Shown piece after piece: positions 52,419 through 63,968 of a stretch of 64,000 bases of DNA. The DNA lies in contig NC_135558.1 in the NCBI RefSeq assembly GCF_964340395.1, positions 20,844,871 through 20,908,870 of the forward strand. The letters are read 5' to 3'. A model generated the notes under the pieces. That model was not told the origin of the DNA. It did no database searches and saw only the letters and a program-made list of their open reading frames with translations. The position numbers were made by a program, and so were the translations under genes. Origin of the DNA: Glandiceps talaboti. Taxonomy: Eukaryota > Hemichordata > Enteropneusta > Spengelidae. Positions within the stretch are counted from its first letter, which is position 1, and each line of letters begins with the position of its first letter.

Positions 52419-52468
<50 letters not shown>
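52419..52468. repeat. (ACAG)n microsatellite in the 5' leader of transporter exon 1a
   Basis: About eleven AGAC units run up to 10 bp before the start codon of exon 1a. A strong acceptor, AATTTCATACAG, ends at 52418, so the repeat would lie in the 5' untranslated part of this exon. Confidence 0.9.
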
Positions 52469-52477
52469 TAAACCACA

Positions 52478-55400
52478 ATGGGCGCCACTGGTTTAATGTT
52501 GGCTGTGGCTTCAGGTTTCTTAGTCGCATGTTCATCTGTGAGTACAAAATTGTTGAGGAATGACTTGACACCGTTTGAAGTGACATTGTACCGTGGAGTC
52601 CTGAATACCATGGTCATATATAGTTATCTATTGGTAAATGGAAGGGGTAATGTACTACAAGGAGTGGACAGCAAAACTTTGGCCAATGCATTGTTTCGAG
52701 GAATAATGTTTGTTAGCAGTGTAGCATTGGTAGTCTCTGTGAACCAAAATATGCCTTTAGGTAAGTATTTTATGTATCCATAAACTGAACAACTGAATTG
52801 CCTCTCTGTTTTATTGAAACATACCATATCAGCAAAACAAATCTATCAACAGATTGGTTTGGTGAGATAAAAAAAATGCATCACTACTATACTGTATACA
52901 CTCAAACTTACATTTTTTTAATATAATTCTTTTTAATCAACTACTTGTTCCACAGGCACTTGAATCAATGTGTATGATTAAAAAAAATGTATAGTGAATA
53001 AGAGAAGGTACAAAGGTATTCGACATTTGAACTCAAGATTCTAGGTAACCAATTATCATTGACTATACTGACAAGTTTATAATTTATTAATGTGACCTGA
53101 ATGACCTTTAGCAGTCATAAATCTACCAATCACATCAACCTTTCAAACACTTGTTTAATTTATTCAAGTTTATTGACATACTGTAAATGTTACAGCTATC
53201 ATATAGTATCAATGTGTACCAAGATAAATATGATCTTATATATACAATTGAAACTATAGCTGCAAACAATCTAGGAGTACTTTTTGGGACGTTGAAATGC
53301 TCTATCTCCCCCACCCCCACCACCCCCACACACACAATTTTCATTCTTGTGCAGTGTACTGTGTGAGCAGTTCTCAAAGATGCAGTAACACGAATCACTT
53401 GGCATACATTGTTAAAGTACACAATATAAATTTTGTTGTTTGCATTTTCGTGTTTTGATGTCTGAAGGTTATTTGAAGATTGGATGTCTAACAAACAAAG
53501 CAAATAAGTTGACAATAGGGAGTTTGAATTATTAGGCAAGTAACAGCCACTGAACAGCAATATTCTAATTTTCATTTGCTGTAATCTGTATCCAGTCATG
53601 GGTTCTGGTCTAATCTTAGCATTAGCTGCTGGATTCTCAGTTTCTTGTGAGTCAGTATGTATTAAATTAATGAGGAATGACTTAGATCCAGTTGAGGTGA
53701 CTTTGTATCGTGGCGTCATAAATACTGTCATTGTGTACAGCTATTTAGTTGTGACTGGAAGACTCAGTGTGTTTCATGGTGTTGATTGGAATACTATGGC
53801 TAGTGCACTATTAAGAGGTGTTCTCTTTGTTAGTGGTGTAACTATAGTGACAGCTGTCAATCAAAACATGCCACTGGGTGAGTACATCTACTTTCTGGCA
53901 AGTCATACCAGTGCTTTGAAAAATTACATCTTTGACATGTGAGTAGATTGGTCTATGGTTTTACAAATATATCCCATAGTCGCTTTCATAGTCTTTAATC
54001 ATATTGTAATGCTTTTTCATCAAAATACAACATTACACAAATTCCATCATTGGATAATTATCACTCAGTGATATGTAATAAAATGTCTAGCATTGTTTTT
54101 AATAATGAAATCATAGTAGAAATTCTTGTACGATAATCTAATAATTATTATTCAGTTATTGGTCTAGTAATGTAATGTTGTGCTATGTTGAATATGAGTC
54201 ATTGATATTGACTATACCAATATGAGCCATTGATATTGACTATACCAATATGAGCCATTGATATTGACTATACCAATATGAGCCATTGATATTGACTATA
54301 CCAATATGAGTCATTGATATTGACTATACCAATATGAACCATTGATATTGACTATACCAATATGAGTCATTGATATTGACTATACCAATATGAGCCATTG
54401 ATATTGACTATACCAATATGAGTCATTGATATTGACTATACCAATATGAGTCATTGATATTGACTATACCAATATGAGTCATTGATATTGACTATACCAA
54501 TATGAGTCATTGATATCGACTATACCAATATGAGTCATTGATATTGACTATACCAATATGGGTCATTGATATTGACTATACCAATATGAGTCATTGATAT
54601 TGAATATACCAATATGAGCCATTGATATTGACTATACCAATATGAGTCATTGATATTGGCTATACCAATATGAGTCATTGATATTGGCTATACCAATATG
54701 AGTCATTGATATTGACTATACCAATATGAGTCATTGATATTGACTATACCAATATGAGTCATTGATATTGACTATACCAATATGAGTCATTGATATTGAC
54801 TATACCAATATTATCAAATAAAATAACATATTGATATACATTACATTTATCTAACCGAAAGTTTACACTTTCGTATAAACCTTATTTTTGTTAAAGTATT
54901 ATTACTGTAGTTGATATATTTACTAGTTTGTTTTAGCACCAAATACTTATTGCAGAAAATCCAATGAAGAAATGTAGTTTTTCTTAATGGATGTAATAAA
55001 GATTCTATTCTATTCTATTCTATTCTATTCTATTCTATTCCATAGATAATATCAGAAATCAGGTAATATCTTAACAAGTGCAGTGTTGTACTTTTCTCAT
55101 ATTCATCACATATTGTAAAGCTAGATATTTTTACTACTAGAAAATGAGTTTACAGTTTTCAACAATTGCTCAAAGACTAATTTTAACTTAAGTTACCACA
55201 CTAGTACTCAATTGTGTACATGTAGAGGAAGGCATTTTAGTCATGATTTATTTTTGTGTTTTTGTTTTCCATCGAAATAAGCAAAAATGTGTCTTTAGCA
55301 AATATTTCCAGTTTTACAGTACACATAGCATCAGGCAGTTCAAAGTTTAAAGTTGTCATCAAATTGAATAAATGATGTCTTTTTTTCTGTTCTCACAGGA

Positions 55401-57599
55401 GATGCATCGGCCTTGATAGGAAGCAACACAATTATGACAGGATTTCTTGGAATTTTCATTCTCAAAGAGAAATGGCATCTACCAGAGATTCTGATTAGTT
55501 TATTCTGCTGGGCTGGTGTTGTTCTCATAGCACGACCTCCATTTCTGATGGGTAACAGTGAGGGCGCTGTTGTTGATGATGGTGGTCATCGCTTCTTCTA
55601 CAGTATGTTGGCTTTGTGTTCAGTGGTGACATCATCACTTACAATGCTATTTGCACGGAAAATTGGAAATCGTCTGGATGCTAGCAGACTTGTTTTGATT
55701 TCTGAAATGGTCTCAGCAGTTTGTTGTATTGGTATTGTACAGACTACACAGGGAGGTGTATATCTACCACCACAGAATGCATGGACATATCTACCAGTAC
55801 TTTCTTTGACTAGTAAGTTTTCTATTATCTGTAATTTTTCACTTTAATTTTTTTGAATAATCTTTTTTTTCAGTGTTTTAGTTCCAAAATTTCAGGGTTT
55901 TTATCCATGGTTTTATCTTCTTTGTTTGTTTGAAGATGACATGATTTTTAACTTTTTTTGCCATGCTTTTATTGCACTATGCTGTATTGTTGTAAAGCAC
56001 CTATCAGCAGACTCTGTCTAGATTTCTGGTGCTCTATAAATTTTGTGTTATTATTATTAATTATTATTGTTATTAACTAAAAGGTTAAGTCAGAAAGATC
56101 TGTGATTCTGCATAGCTCACACACCATCCCCTGGTGTTAGTGTCAGTACAGTCAATTATCCATTAATTTAACCACACTTCCAATGGCTGTTATTAGGGTA
56201 CCTGTTTGTACAAATTTACATAATATTAGCATATATGCAAATTATGTTGATACAAAATCTAACGTTCATCTGACTAATGTGCATATTTACATAATAATTT
56301 CATTTGAATAATAAAATCTGATATTGTCTTATCACGTCCCCATGCAATCAGTTTGTGTTGATACTTTTAACTAGATTAAAGGCTACTTAATACTGATACT
56401 TATAGCACCCGTGCATTCACAGATCTATGGCGTGGACAGGCCATTACCCAGAATGCTCAGTCTTCATAATGATAACAAATTGTAAATGGAAACTATAGAG
56501 ACAAAATGCTTAGCACAGGACTATTTTCCAGCTGAATGAAAATAGTAATATTATTATGCCTCCTCAAGATAAATTTATGTAAAATCTGGATCAATTTGGA
56601 ATGTTTTGACTCATATTTTGAGCATCTGAAACCAGTGAAGTAGACACAAGATGTCATGTCATACAACAACCAGACTATATACGGTATCCATATTTTAGAT
56701 AATGACTTGTCTTTGGTATATTCAGATGTTATTCCCCAATATTTTTCTTCATTTAGTCAAGGAAAATCTGAGTGACCTAAGGGGTCTTTGTCGTTATGAG
56801 TCGCTAGACAAGTAGTGACAACCCTTAGGTCACATGCATATTCCAGCTGAACAAAGAAAAATATTGGAGAATAACATAATTATATCAGTGCCTGTAATAT
56901 CAAAGAAAAATCAGGGAAAGTAATTTGGTAATTTTGAACATTTTGATTCATATCTTGAACAGAACCAGTGACATAGACACATACTGTCATGACATAGAAT
57001 GACCAAAGTTCTACAATTTTTAATCGAGTTGGCTAGTGCACTGGTATCATCAGTATTGTCACATTTTTGTAATGAAAGTTTCAGTGGGGGTGGAAGATAA
57101 AAGTGTTTATCACGGCATTGTCTATGGTTGTGTTGTAGAAAATAACATTTTATATGATACTCTCGGAAAGTCTTACTAAATAAAAGAACATATTATCAGT
57201 ATGCAGTATTGACATGAACTAAAATAAATTCAAACATTTTAAAGTGACAATACATTTAGAATGTATAGATATTTTGGGAGAAAATCAAGAATTTGTTTGA
57301 ATTATTTTTGGCGGGAAAATTCATACAACTGACAAGGCTAATGTTTGTTTGTTTGTTTGTTCTTCTTCTCACAAGGTATTATGGGTCAAGTATTAATGGT
57401 AACTAGTCTACAAACAGAGAAAGCAGCAAGTGCTGTGGTATTCCGGACAGCTGGTTATGTGACTACGTCATTTATTTTCCAGGTGATAATTTTCAAGAAT
57501 ACACCGGAATTGAGTAGTATAGTGGGAGCTGCTCTGATATTGAGCTCTACTGCTTTCCTTAGTTGGAGACAAATGAAACAGAAAACAAAACAGTCCTAA
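52478..57599 (+). CDS. SLC35G1-like: SLC35G1-like drug/metabolite transporter, isoform with exon 1a
   Basis: Coding exons are 52478-52760, 55399-55812 and 57376-57599, with GTAAGT donors and TCTCACAG and CTCACAAG acceptors, all in phase 1. They encode 306 residues. Two EamA repeats give ten hydrophobic spans, at about residues 5-22, 37-55, 70-88, 98-116, 124-141, 160-179, 188-206, 225-243, 255-272 and 280-298. Family marks include LYRGV in span 2, LKEKWHLPE before span 5, ARPPFLMG after it, and GQVLMVTSLQTEKA before span 9. The start ATG has a good context (CCACAATGG) and is preceded in frame by a stop. SLC35G members are multi-pass proteins of the DMT superfamily, reported at the ER and plasma membrane and linked to calcium handling in humans; substrate is unknown here. 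It is shorter than human SLC35G1 (about 365 residues) mainly because it lacks the long cytosolic N-terminus. Confidence 0.85.
53598..57599 (+). CDS. SLC35G1-like: SLC35G1-like transporter, isoform with alternative exon 1b
   Basis: Exon 1b (coding 53598-53877) encodes the same N-terminal three spans as exon 1a, with more than half of residues identical and both ending NQNMPLG. It uses the donor CTGG|GTGAGT in phase 1 and joins the shared exons to give 305 residues. An acceptor TATCCAG ends at 53595, so the exon would be 282 bp, with phase 1 at both ends. Exons 1a and 1b probably arose by tandem duplication and are likely used alternatively, since each has its own start codon in the same place. 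Joining both would keep the frame and add a second set of three spans, which is less likely to fold as a normal DMT protein. Differences cluster in spans 1-3 and the loops, so the isoforms may differ in substrate handling or location (inference). Confidence 0.75.
54192..54812. repeat. 28-bp minisatellite in transporter intron
   Basis: About 22 direct copies of the unit ATGAGTCATTGATATTGACT plus ATACCAAT lie between exon 1b and the second exon. Common variants are GAGCC for GAGTC and GGCT for GACT. It is unrelated in sequence to the 28-bp repeat at 40-42 kb. Confidence 0.95.
54960..55040 (+). repeat. Possible retroposon 3' tail with (ATTCT)n
   Basis: GGATGTAATAAAG runs into seven or eight TTCTA pentamers. 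A polyadenylation-like AATAAA followed by a short simple repeat is typical of LINE/SINE 3' ends; no body could be recognised. Confidence 0.35.
55980..56075 (+). repeat. LINE/SINE-type 3' end (TGTAAAGCACC ... CTATAAAT-TTATT)
   Basis: TTGTAAAGCACC, a short stem region with GGTGCTCTATAAAT, and a TTATTATTATT tail match the well-known hairpin 3' end of L2-related LINEs and their SINEs in many animals. The two arms (AAGCACC and GGTGCT) pair. Only the last 100 bp are evident, and it lies in the last intron of the transporter gene. Confidence 0.55.
56728..56875. repeat. Foldback (MITE-like) element
   Basis: GTTATTCCCCAATATTTTTC on the left pairs with the reverse complement of its counterpart ending GAGAATAAC on the right (one mismatch in 22). 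Inner arms GTGACCTAAGGG (56772-56783) and CCCTTAGGTCAC (56822-56833) pair perfectly. The unpaired centre is about 38 bp. Similar but diverged 75-bp direct repeats stand on both sides (about 56590-56670 and 56932-57004). Confidence 0.65.
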
Positions 57600-58872
57600 A
57601 AGTGACGTGTAAATATAGTGTACAAATATACTCTGAGCTGAGATCTGTGGAGTCAAATCTTGTAGCAATGATGTAGGGTAGGGGAGGAGAGGGGAGGGGT
57701 TTAAAAGGCAGAAAGCAAAATACCAGTAGCTAACAACGTACATCCCATTTGGAAATACTAAATAGAACACTCAAACAACAGAATCTGTTCCATCAAAAAA
57801 ACTCAACAAATATCTAGATAACTTGATTGGCTTGCTGGTGCATTCTTGACTAGTTTATTTCTGTACAACCAATAATTTCCTTATAGAGGCACTACAAGTC
57901 GGGGATAGAGATAGTATATCTTGAAGACTATTATAAAAACAACATGGTCGAAAGTTAAATGAAATAATAAACACAATTATAAACAACTATTCATGGTACT
58001 ACATGTAGTATACAAAACAAACTTATGAGAACAGAGAAAGTTATACTGGTATGAGAACAGAGAAAGTTATACTGGTATGAAATAAAGTGAACTAAAATCC
58101 ATGATTGAAGTAACTTAGAGTAATCACATATGATGAAAAAGAAGATTAAAGTCAAATCAGGTCAGATACAGCTTTTGATTGCCAGACTATTCATAGGTAC
58201 GATCAAAAATCAAAACAAATCTACAAATCTAATTTCCTGTGAAATGCTGCACTAGCTGCAAGTGGACCATTTTTTAAAACCGTTTGTTAAGATGGAATCA
58301 CACAACTTGAAATATCATACACCCTGAACAGTGTAGAATCTCTTGTGGGGAAAAATATTTGTGTAGCTGTACACATAATATGCTAAAAGTAATCCAATCA
58401 AATTGATTTTGGGGTTTGCACCCTAAAATCAGCACCCAACCCAATCACAATTTCAACCTGTTGTGGATAAACAAGTACAAATGTCTAATAATTTCAGTGA
58501 TTATAGAGAAACAAAACAATGCTCAGAATCTACTTATAGTTAGTGCAGCTTTGAGAAGCCTAGCTACTCAGTTCTGAGCTGTGACCTATGAACTCAACTT
58601 TCCCAGTAGATAATTTTTTTGATTCACTAGGTTACTTCTGATTAAGTAATTATAGATAATTGTCAGGCTAGTCTCTATCAGTTAACTAGTAATAACTTTC
58701 ATTGGGATATTCTTGAGTATCTCCTGTCGAGTTGTGTTGAAAGGACGTAAACATTATCAAACATGTAAAGGTTTTAACTAATGGCTAAATAATCAAATCT
58801 ACAAATAGCTGAAGCAACAACATCTAATAGTATGTATGCCAGGGTTCTGGTATTGTCTCAATCATCTCAAAG
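57600..58872. other. Convergent intergenic region and 3' untranslated parts
   Basis: The stop codons of the transporter (+) and of the secreted-protein gene (-) face each other here. Candidate AATAAA signals for the + gene are at 57966-57971 and 58081-58086. A 26-bp tandem pair (ATGAGAACAGAGAAAGTTAT type) is at about 58025-58079. No other gene is seen. Confidence 0.5.
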
Positions 58873-61800
58873 TCAGTTGAACATCTTCATGTTGAATACA
58901 GCTACCACACCAAGTGTTACCACGATGTACAGGTAGCCAGACTTTACAAATACAGCACCTGTGAAAAATGAAGTAATCAAAGTTAATTAACCTTCATGAA
59001 TAAATTTGCAAGACACTGACTTTCATCATTTCTTAATTCTTTCCTGGCATTATTTAATTTCTCATTCACTTTATTGACAATGACAAACATGTTACTGTGA
59101 TGACATGTGACCTTACTGTGATGACATGTGACCCTACTGTGATGACACGTGACCTTACTGTGATGACACGTGACCTTACTGTGATGACACGTGACCTTAC
59201 TGTGATGACATGTGATGTTACTGTGATGACATGTGACCTTACTGTGATGACATGTGATGTTACTGTGATGACATGTGATGTTACTGTGATGACACGTGAC
59301 CTTACTGTGATGACACGTGACCTTACTGTGATGACATGTGACCTTACTGTGATGACATGTGATGTTACTGTGATGACATGTGATGTTACTGTGATGACAT
59401 GTGACCTTACTGTGATGACATGTGACCCTACTGTGATGACACGTGATGTTACTGTGATGACACGTGACCTTACTGTGATGACACGTGACCTTACTGTGAT
59501 GACATGTGACCTTACTGTGATGACATGTGATGTTACTGTGATGACATGTGATGTTACTGTGATGACACGTGACCTTACTGTGATGACATGTGACCTTACT
59601 GTGATGACACGTGACCTTACTGTGATGACACGTGACCTTACTGTGATGACACGTGACCTTACTGTGATGACATGTGACCTTACTGTGATGACACGTGACC
59701 TTACTGTGATGACACGTGACCTTACTGTGATGACACGTGACCTTACTGTGATGACACGTGACCTTACTGTGATGACACGTGACCCTACTGTGATGACACG
59801 TGACCTTACTGTGATGACACGTGACCTTACTGTGATGACATGTGACCTTACTGTGATGACATGTGATGTTACTGTGATGACATGTGACCTTACTGTGATG
59901 ACATGTGATGTTTCTGTGATGACACGTGACCTTACTGTGATGACACGTGACCTTACTGTGATGACACGTGACCTTACTGTGATGACATGTGATGTTACTG
60001 TGATGACACGTGACCTTACTGTGATGACACGTGACCTTACTGTGATGACATGTGACCTTACTGTGATGACATGTGATGTTACTGTGATGACACGTGACCT
60101 TACTGTGATGACATGTGACCTTACTGTGATGACATGTGATGTTACTGTGATGACATGTGATGTTACTGTGATGACACGTGACCTTACTGTGATGACACGT
60201 GACCTTACTGTGATGACATGTGATGTTACTGTGATGACACGTGACCTTACTGTGATGACATGTGATGTTACTGTGATGACACGTGACCTTACTGTGATGA
60301 CACGTGACCTTACTGTGATGACATGTGACCTTACTGTGATGACACGTGACCTTACTGTGATGACACGTGACCTTACTGTGATGACATGTGACCTTACTGT
60401 GATGACACGTGACCTTACTGTGATGACATGTGATGTTACTGTGATGACACGTGACCTTACTGTGATGACACGTGACCTTACTGTGATGACACGTGACCTT
60501 ACTGTGATGACATGGGACCTTACTGTGATGACACGTGACCTTACTGTGATGACATGTGATGTTACTGTGATGACATGTGACCTTACTGTGATGACACGTG
60601 ACGTTACTGTGATGACACGTGACCTTACTGTGATGACATGTGATGTTACTGTGATGACATGTGATGTTACTGTGATGACACGTGACCTTACTGTGATGAC
60701 ATGTGACGTTACTGTGATGACACGTGACCTTACTGTGATGACATGTGATGTTACTGTAATGACATGTGACCTTACTGTGATGACATGTGACCTTACTGTG
60801 ATGACATGTGACCCTACTGTGATGACACGTGATGTTACTGTAATGACACGTGACCTTACTGTGATGACATGTGATGTTACTGTGATGACATGTGATGTTA
60901 CTGTGATGACATGTGATGTTACTGTGATGACATGTGACGTTACTGTGATGACATGTGATGTTACTGTGATGACATGTGACGTTACTGTGATGACATGTGA
61001 TGTTACTGTGATGACATGTGACGTTACTGTGATGACACATGATGTTATGACCTAAAAGCAACTCCTAATCATGTGCCATAAATGATGCATAATTTGTAAT
61101 GATTGAGATCGAGGCTTTCACTGATGCAGAGTATGCTAACTAAGACTCCCTCTGATTTTTATTCGCAGACATTATCATGTCAAATAATCTCACCAGTTTT
61201 GTGAAAACATTTTTGACATTTTAAAATTGTATAATTGCCACTGATGGGTTTCTGAATACTCGTCATTTTCATTGGTGAAGATATCAAAATAGTTTATAAA
61301 ATTTTCAACAGATTTTCTTGAAACACAAGTACAGTACTTGCAAGGAAAATAAGAAACAGTTTCACCTGTTATAGCTTGATTTACCAAAGATATTCATTTC
61401 TCAAAAAAAAATTACATGTTGATAAAAACTTTATACACACTGACTACCCAAGGTGGTGATTACTTGGTGTTGCAAAATATTTATTCAAATTACGTGTTTC
61501 ACACATTTGTTGGTATATTTTATGAAATATTTCCAATTTTCTTTTTGATTCTTTTTGTATTTTTGTTACATATCATTCAACTGTAATTGTTGTTTAAAAT
61601 GAGTAGAAAATATGGTTTACGTATGTAGTTAGAGAATAAAATCATCTAAGTATACAAATGAGAGAATTGTGGGTAAATGCGATGGTTTACGTACCTGAAC
61701 ATGGATCAAAAGGTGTACAGGCAACATTGTCATCCTCATCTGAACCAGATTCTCCAGGGATATTTGTGAATTTTACACATGCATATTCGTAGACTGACAA

Positions 61801-63446
61801 ACTGCAATCTTCGGTGTCAAGGGTTATGCTAGCTGAAGCAGCAATTTCTACCTCTTCACCAGGAGGGATGGTGACACTAGTCGATGTAGCTCCCGTGTCA
61901 TCTCCACATGTTGTGTCTCCAATTATAGGTTGAGACTGACTACTCGATTCTGAATTAGGACTACTGCTTATATAGATATTCATGTTGTTTCCATAGATGT
62001 TGGTAGGAGCATATAGTTGAGGATTTTCTGCTTTTGATTGTGTTATGAGCTTCAATAGTTTGGAGCCAGCTGATTTGAGACACGTCACAGCAAATTTCTT
62101 TACATTGAGTCCTAGAAAGTAATTATAATAGTTTTGTAATTGCATATTTAATACCATTTCACCATAGGTAGATATTCATGAATATCAATTATCTTTTCAT
62201 CTTGAGAAAGTAATATATATTTCATCAATAGAGGGCACTGTTTCCTTTCTTTTACACTTCATTGCACTTGCAATTTCATATACCACTGCATCAAGCCACT
62301 GTGACAGGAATCTAAAGTCTTGCTTTTGTGTCCTTATGGGCACACAGCTGGGTTTTTTGAGATCTAGAAATTAAACTTTTGACTCTGAGGGTTAATGATC
62401 ATATTACAATGAACTGAGGGTTAAAAATAGTGCCAATGGTGTTGTAGCACAACTGTTCACTTTTTAAGAATGTTTATTCACATGCTGATACATGCTGGAT
62501 ATATTGTTCATTTGCTGAATGATTATCCAGTTGCCTATCTAGTCCTGTTGTTATCTTTGCAATATACGTGATCATTGGGCTGTTGTTATGGGCGTGGACT
62601 TGTTGCTAGGTATATTTGCATACATTTTTTGAATGTTTTATTCATTTGCCTATTAATCCATGTTATCTTTGTAAAAAACGCTTCCGTTTGACTGTTGTTA
62701 TGGGCGTGGCCATAGTTACTAGGGATATTTGCATATATTTTTGCATGTTTACTCACTTGCCTACCAGATGATGTTGTTATTTTAGCAAATTATACCGGCA
62801 TTTGGTTGTTGCTAAGGGCGTGGTCATGGTTGCTAGGGTAAATTGTGTCAAAATATTTTGCAGAATAAGGCTTCTAGAAACATCTCACCAAATTACAGTC
62901 TAATTAATAAAGTACTTTTTTTGAAAGTGACACGGAGTGACACGACTTATCTTACAGTCTAAATAATACACTTCGTGAACACTTTGAGAAATGGTCACTG
63001 GCTTTTACAAAGTAACTGAAGTGTAAATCTTATAGACTCCTTTATATTGACTCTTACAGGACACAAGTGATTGTTTGAATAGAATGATGGACACTCTAAC
63101 CTGTATGTTTGTAAGGCATCTTTCTTATTTTTGATTTTGATGTTTGCTCCTAAGGACTGTAACAGTTTGATGGAAACTTGAAAAACGACAATTAAAAAAA
63201 TAATTATAATGACGTATGCATAAGCTCACCATTTGCAGCCTCACATTCCATCGAGTAGAACGCAACCAACATCAAGAAAACCAACACGAATCTGGAATAA
63301 AGCGATTAAAAGTGTATTCTATAAGATCAAACTAAACTTTAACTCAGAATTTAGCAAACGAAGGGTACAGAAACAATCAGTCCCTGTTTTTGACGAAGAT
63401 AGTTCTGTGAAAACAAAGTAAACACAGTTTTGAAAACTTACTTCAT
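58873..63446 (-). CDS. Secreted or membrane-anchored six-cysteine protein
   Basis: Four coding exons on the - strand are at 63442-63446, 63230-63291, 61695-62111 and 58873-58958, with GT donors and AG acceptors throughout; the two later junctions are phase 1. They encode 189 residues. The protein starts MKFVLVFLMLVAFYSMECEA, a clear signal peptide, with likely cleavage near residue 20. The mature part has six cysteines (33, 91, 125, 134, 154, 160), a serine-rich stretch (70-82) and an acidic segment SGSDEDDN. It ends with a hydrophobic stretch YLYIVVTLGVVAVF and a six-residue tail. That end fits a GPI-anchor signal or a single membrane span; an SGA cleavage site at 161-163 is possible. I recognise no named domain; the cysteine count does not fit Ly6/uPAR. 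The first exon contributes only ATGAA, and the last is hidden beyond a 2.7-kb intron. Confidence 0.75.
59090..61047. repeat. 21-bp minisatellite in the last intron of the - strand gene
   Basis: There are about 93 direct copies of a 21-bp unit of the form TTACTGTGATGACAYGTGAC plus one base. Two positions toggle: CACGTG or CATGTG, and TGACCTT, TGATGTT or TGACGTT. Because 21 is a multiple of three and the unit lacks stops, both strands stay open for over 650 codons. The position inside an intron and the pure repeat content argue against coding. Confidence 0.95.
61048..61694. other. Remainder of the last intron
   Basis: AT-rich intron sequence between the minisatellite and exon 3 of the - strand gene; nothing further recognised. 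Confidence 0.5.
62464..62845. repeat. Diverged ~120-bp tandem repeat in intron 2 of the - strand gene
   Basis: Three copies share GTTGTTATGGGCGTGG, GTTGCTAGG and ATATTTGCATA, followed by a TTCATTTGCCTA segment. Spacing is about 110-125 bp. The copies differ at many positions, so this is an old duplication or part of a dispersed repeat family. Confidence 0.7.
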
Positions 63447-63567
63447 GTTTCAGGCGGTAGTGCGTCACGTACGGGTTATTACAAGATCTTCAAACAGTGG
63501 ACCGTCTGAAAAATATCTGAAATAAATCGTAAATCATTGAAATCACGTTGACAAATTGTGTAAAGAC

Positions 63568-63575
63568 TTTATATA
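63568..63575 (-). promoter_or_regulatory. TATA box of the - strand gene
   Basis: TATATAAA on the - strand lies about 125 bases before the start codon. A start site about 30 bases downstream would give a leader of roughly 95 nt without an obvious intron. Confidence 0.5.
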
Positions 63576-63960
63576 GCAATTCTAGAAAATCTGCAGCATA
63601 ATATACATACTCATACACAGAAACGAAAGGTAAATGTATCGCTATTACATTGTGAAATTAGTTTTATATATATCCTTAGCAACAGATATACATGGTAAGA
63701 CGAACTTCCCGCCAACTTTTTCATTCAGAATACAAAGTATGTAGGTAGCGATATTCCGTACAGATTTCAGTCTGTGTGCGAAGCATTAATTAAAAAGAGC
63801 TTCAGTCGAAAGCGAAAATGATTAAAAGCTCAGAATTTGGCTAGAAAATAGTCAGCAGCAGATCTAGAATAATTGGCACATAAGCCCCGCCCATCCATAT
63901 GGATTTTTTCCGAAAGCCTTCTCCTTGACTAGAGCACGAGTCACAACTGACCACTTTCCT
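63576..63960. other. Upstream region of the - strand gene
   Basis: No exon is recognised. It contains a GC-box-like CCCCGCCC at about 63885. Confidence 0.4.
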
Positions 63961-63968
63961 TGACGTCA
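63961..63968. promoter_or_regulatory. Perfect CRE-type palindrome
   Basis: TGACGTCA is the consensus CREB/ATF site. It lies about 390 bp upstream of the TATA box of the - strand gene, or could serve a gene beyond the window edge. Confidence 0.35.

Noticed and set aside
53135-53731. 198-codon open frame on the - strand opposite transporter exon 1b
   Set aside because: Overlaps a conserved exon in antisense, with no domain or splice support.
59097-61055. 652-codon open frame (+ strand) of MTRDLTV-type repeats
   Set aside because: Same minisatellite, read on the other strand.
58983-61061. 692-codon open frame (- strand) of CHHSKVT-type repeats
   Set aside because: It is a direct reading of the 21-bp minisatellite inside an intron; the opposite strand is equally open.
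61196-61387. 65-codon - strand frame in the last intron of the secreted-protein gene
   Set aside because: Intronic, no splice sites in matching phase, no recognisable features.
63233-63421. 62-codon + strand frame near the end of the window
   Set aside because: Antisense shadow of exon 2 of the - strand gene and its first intron.
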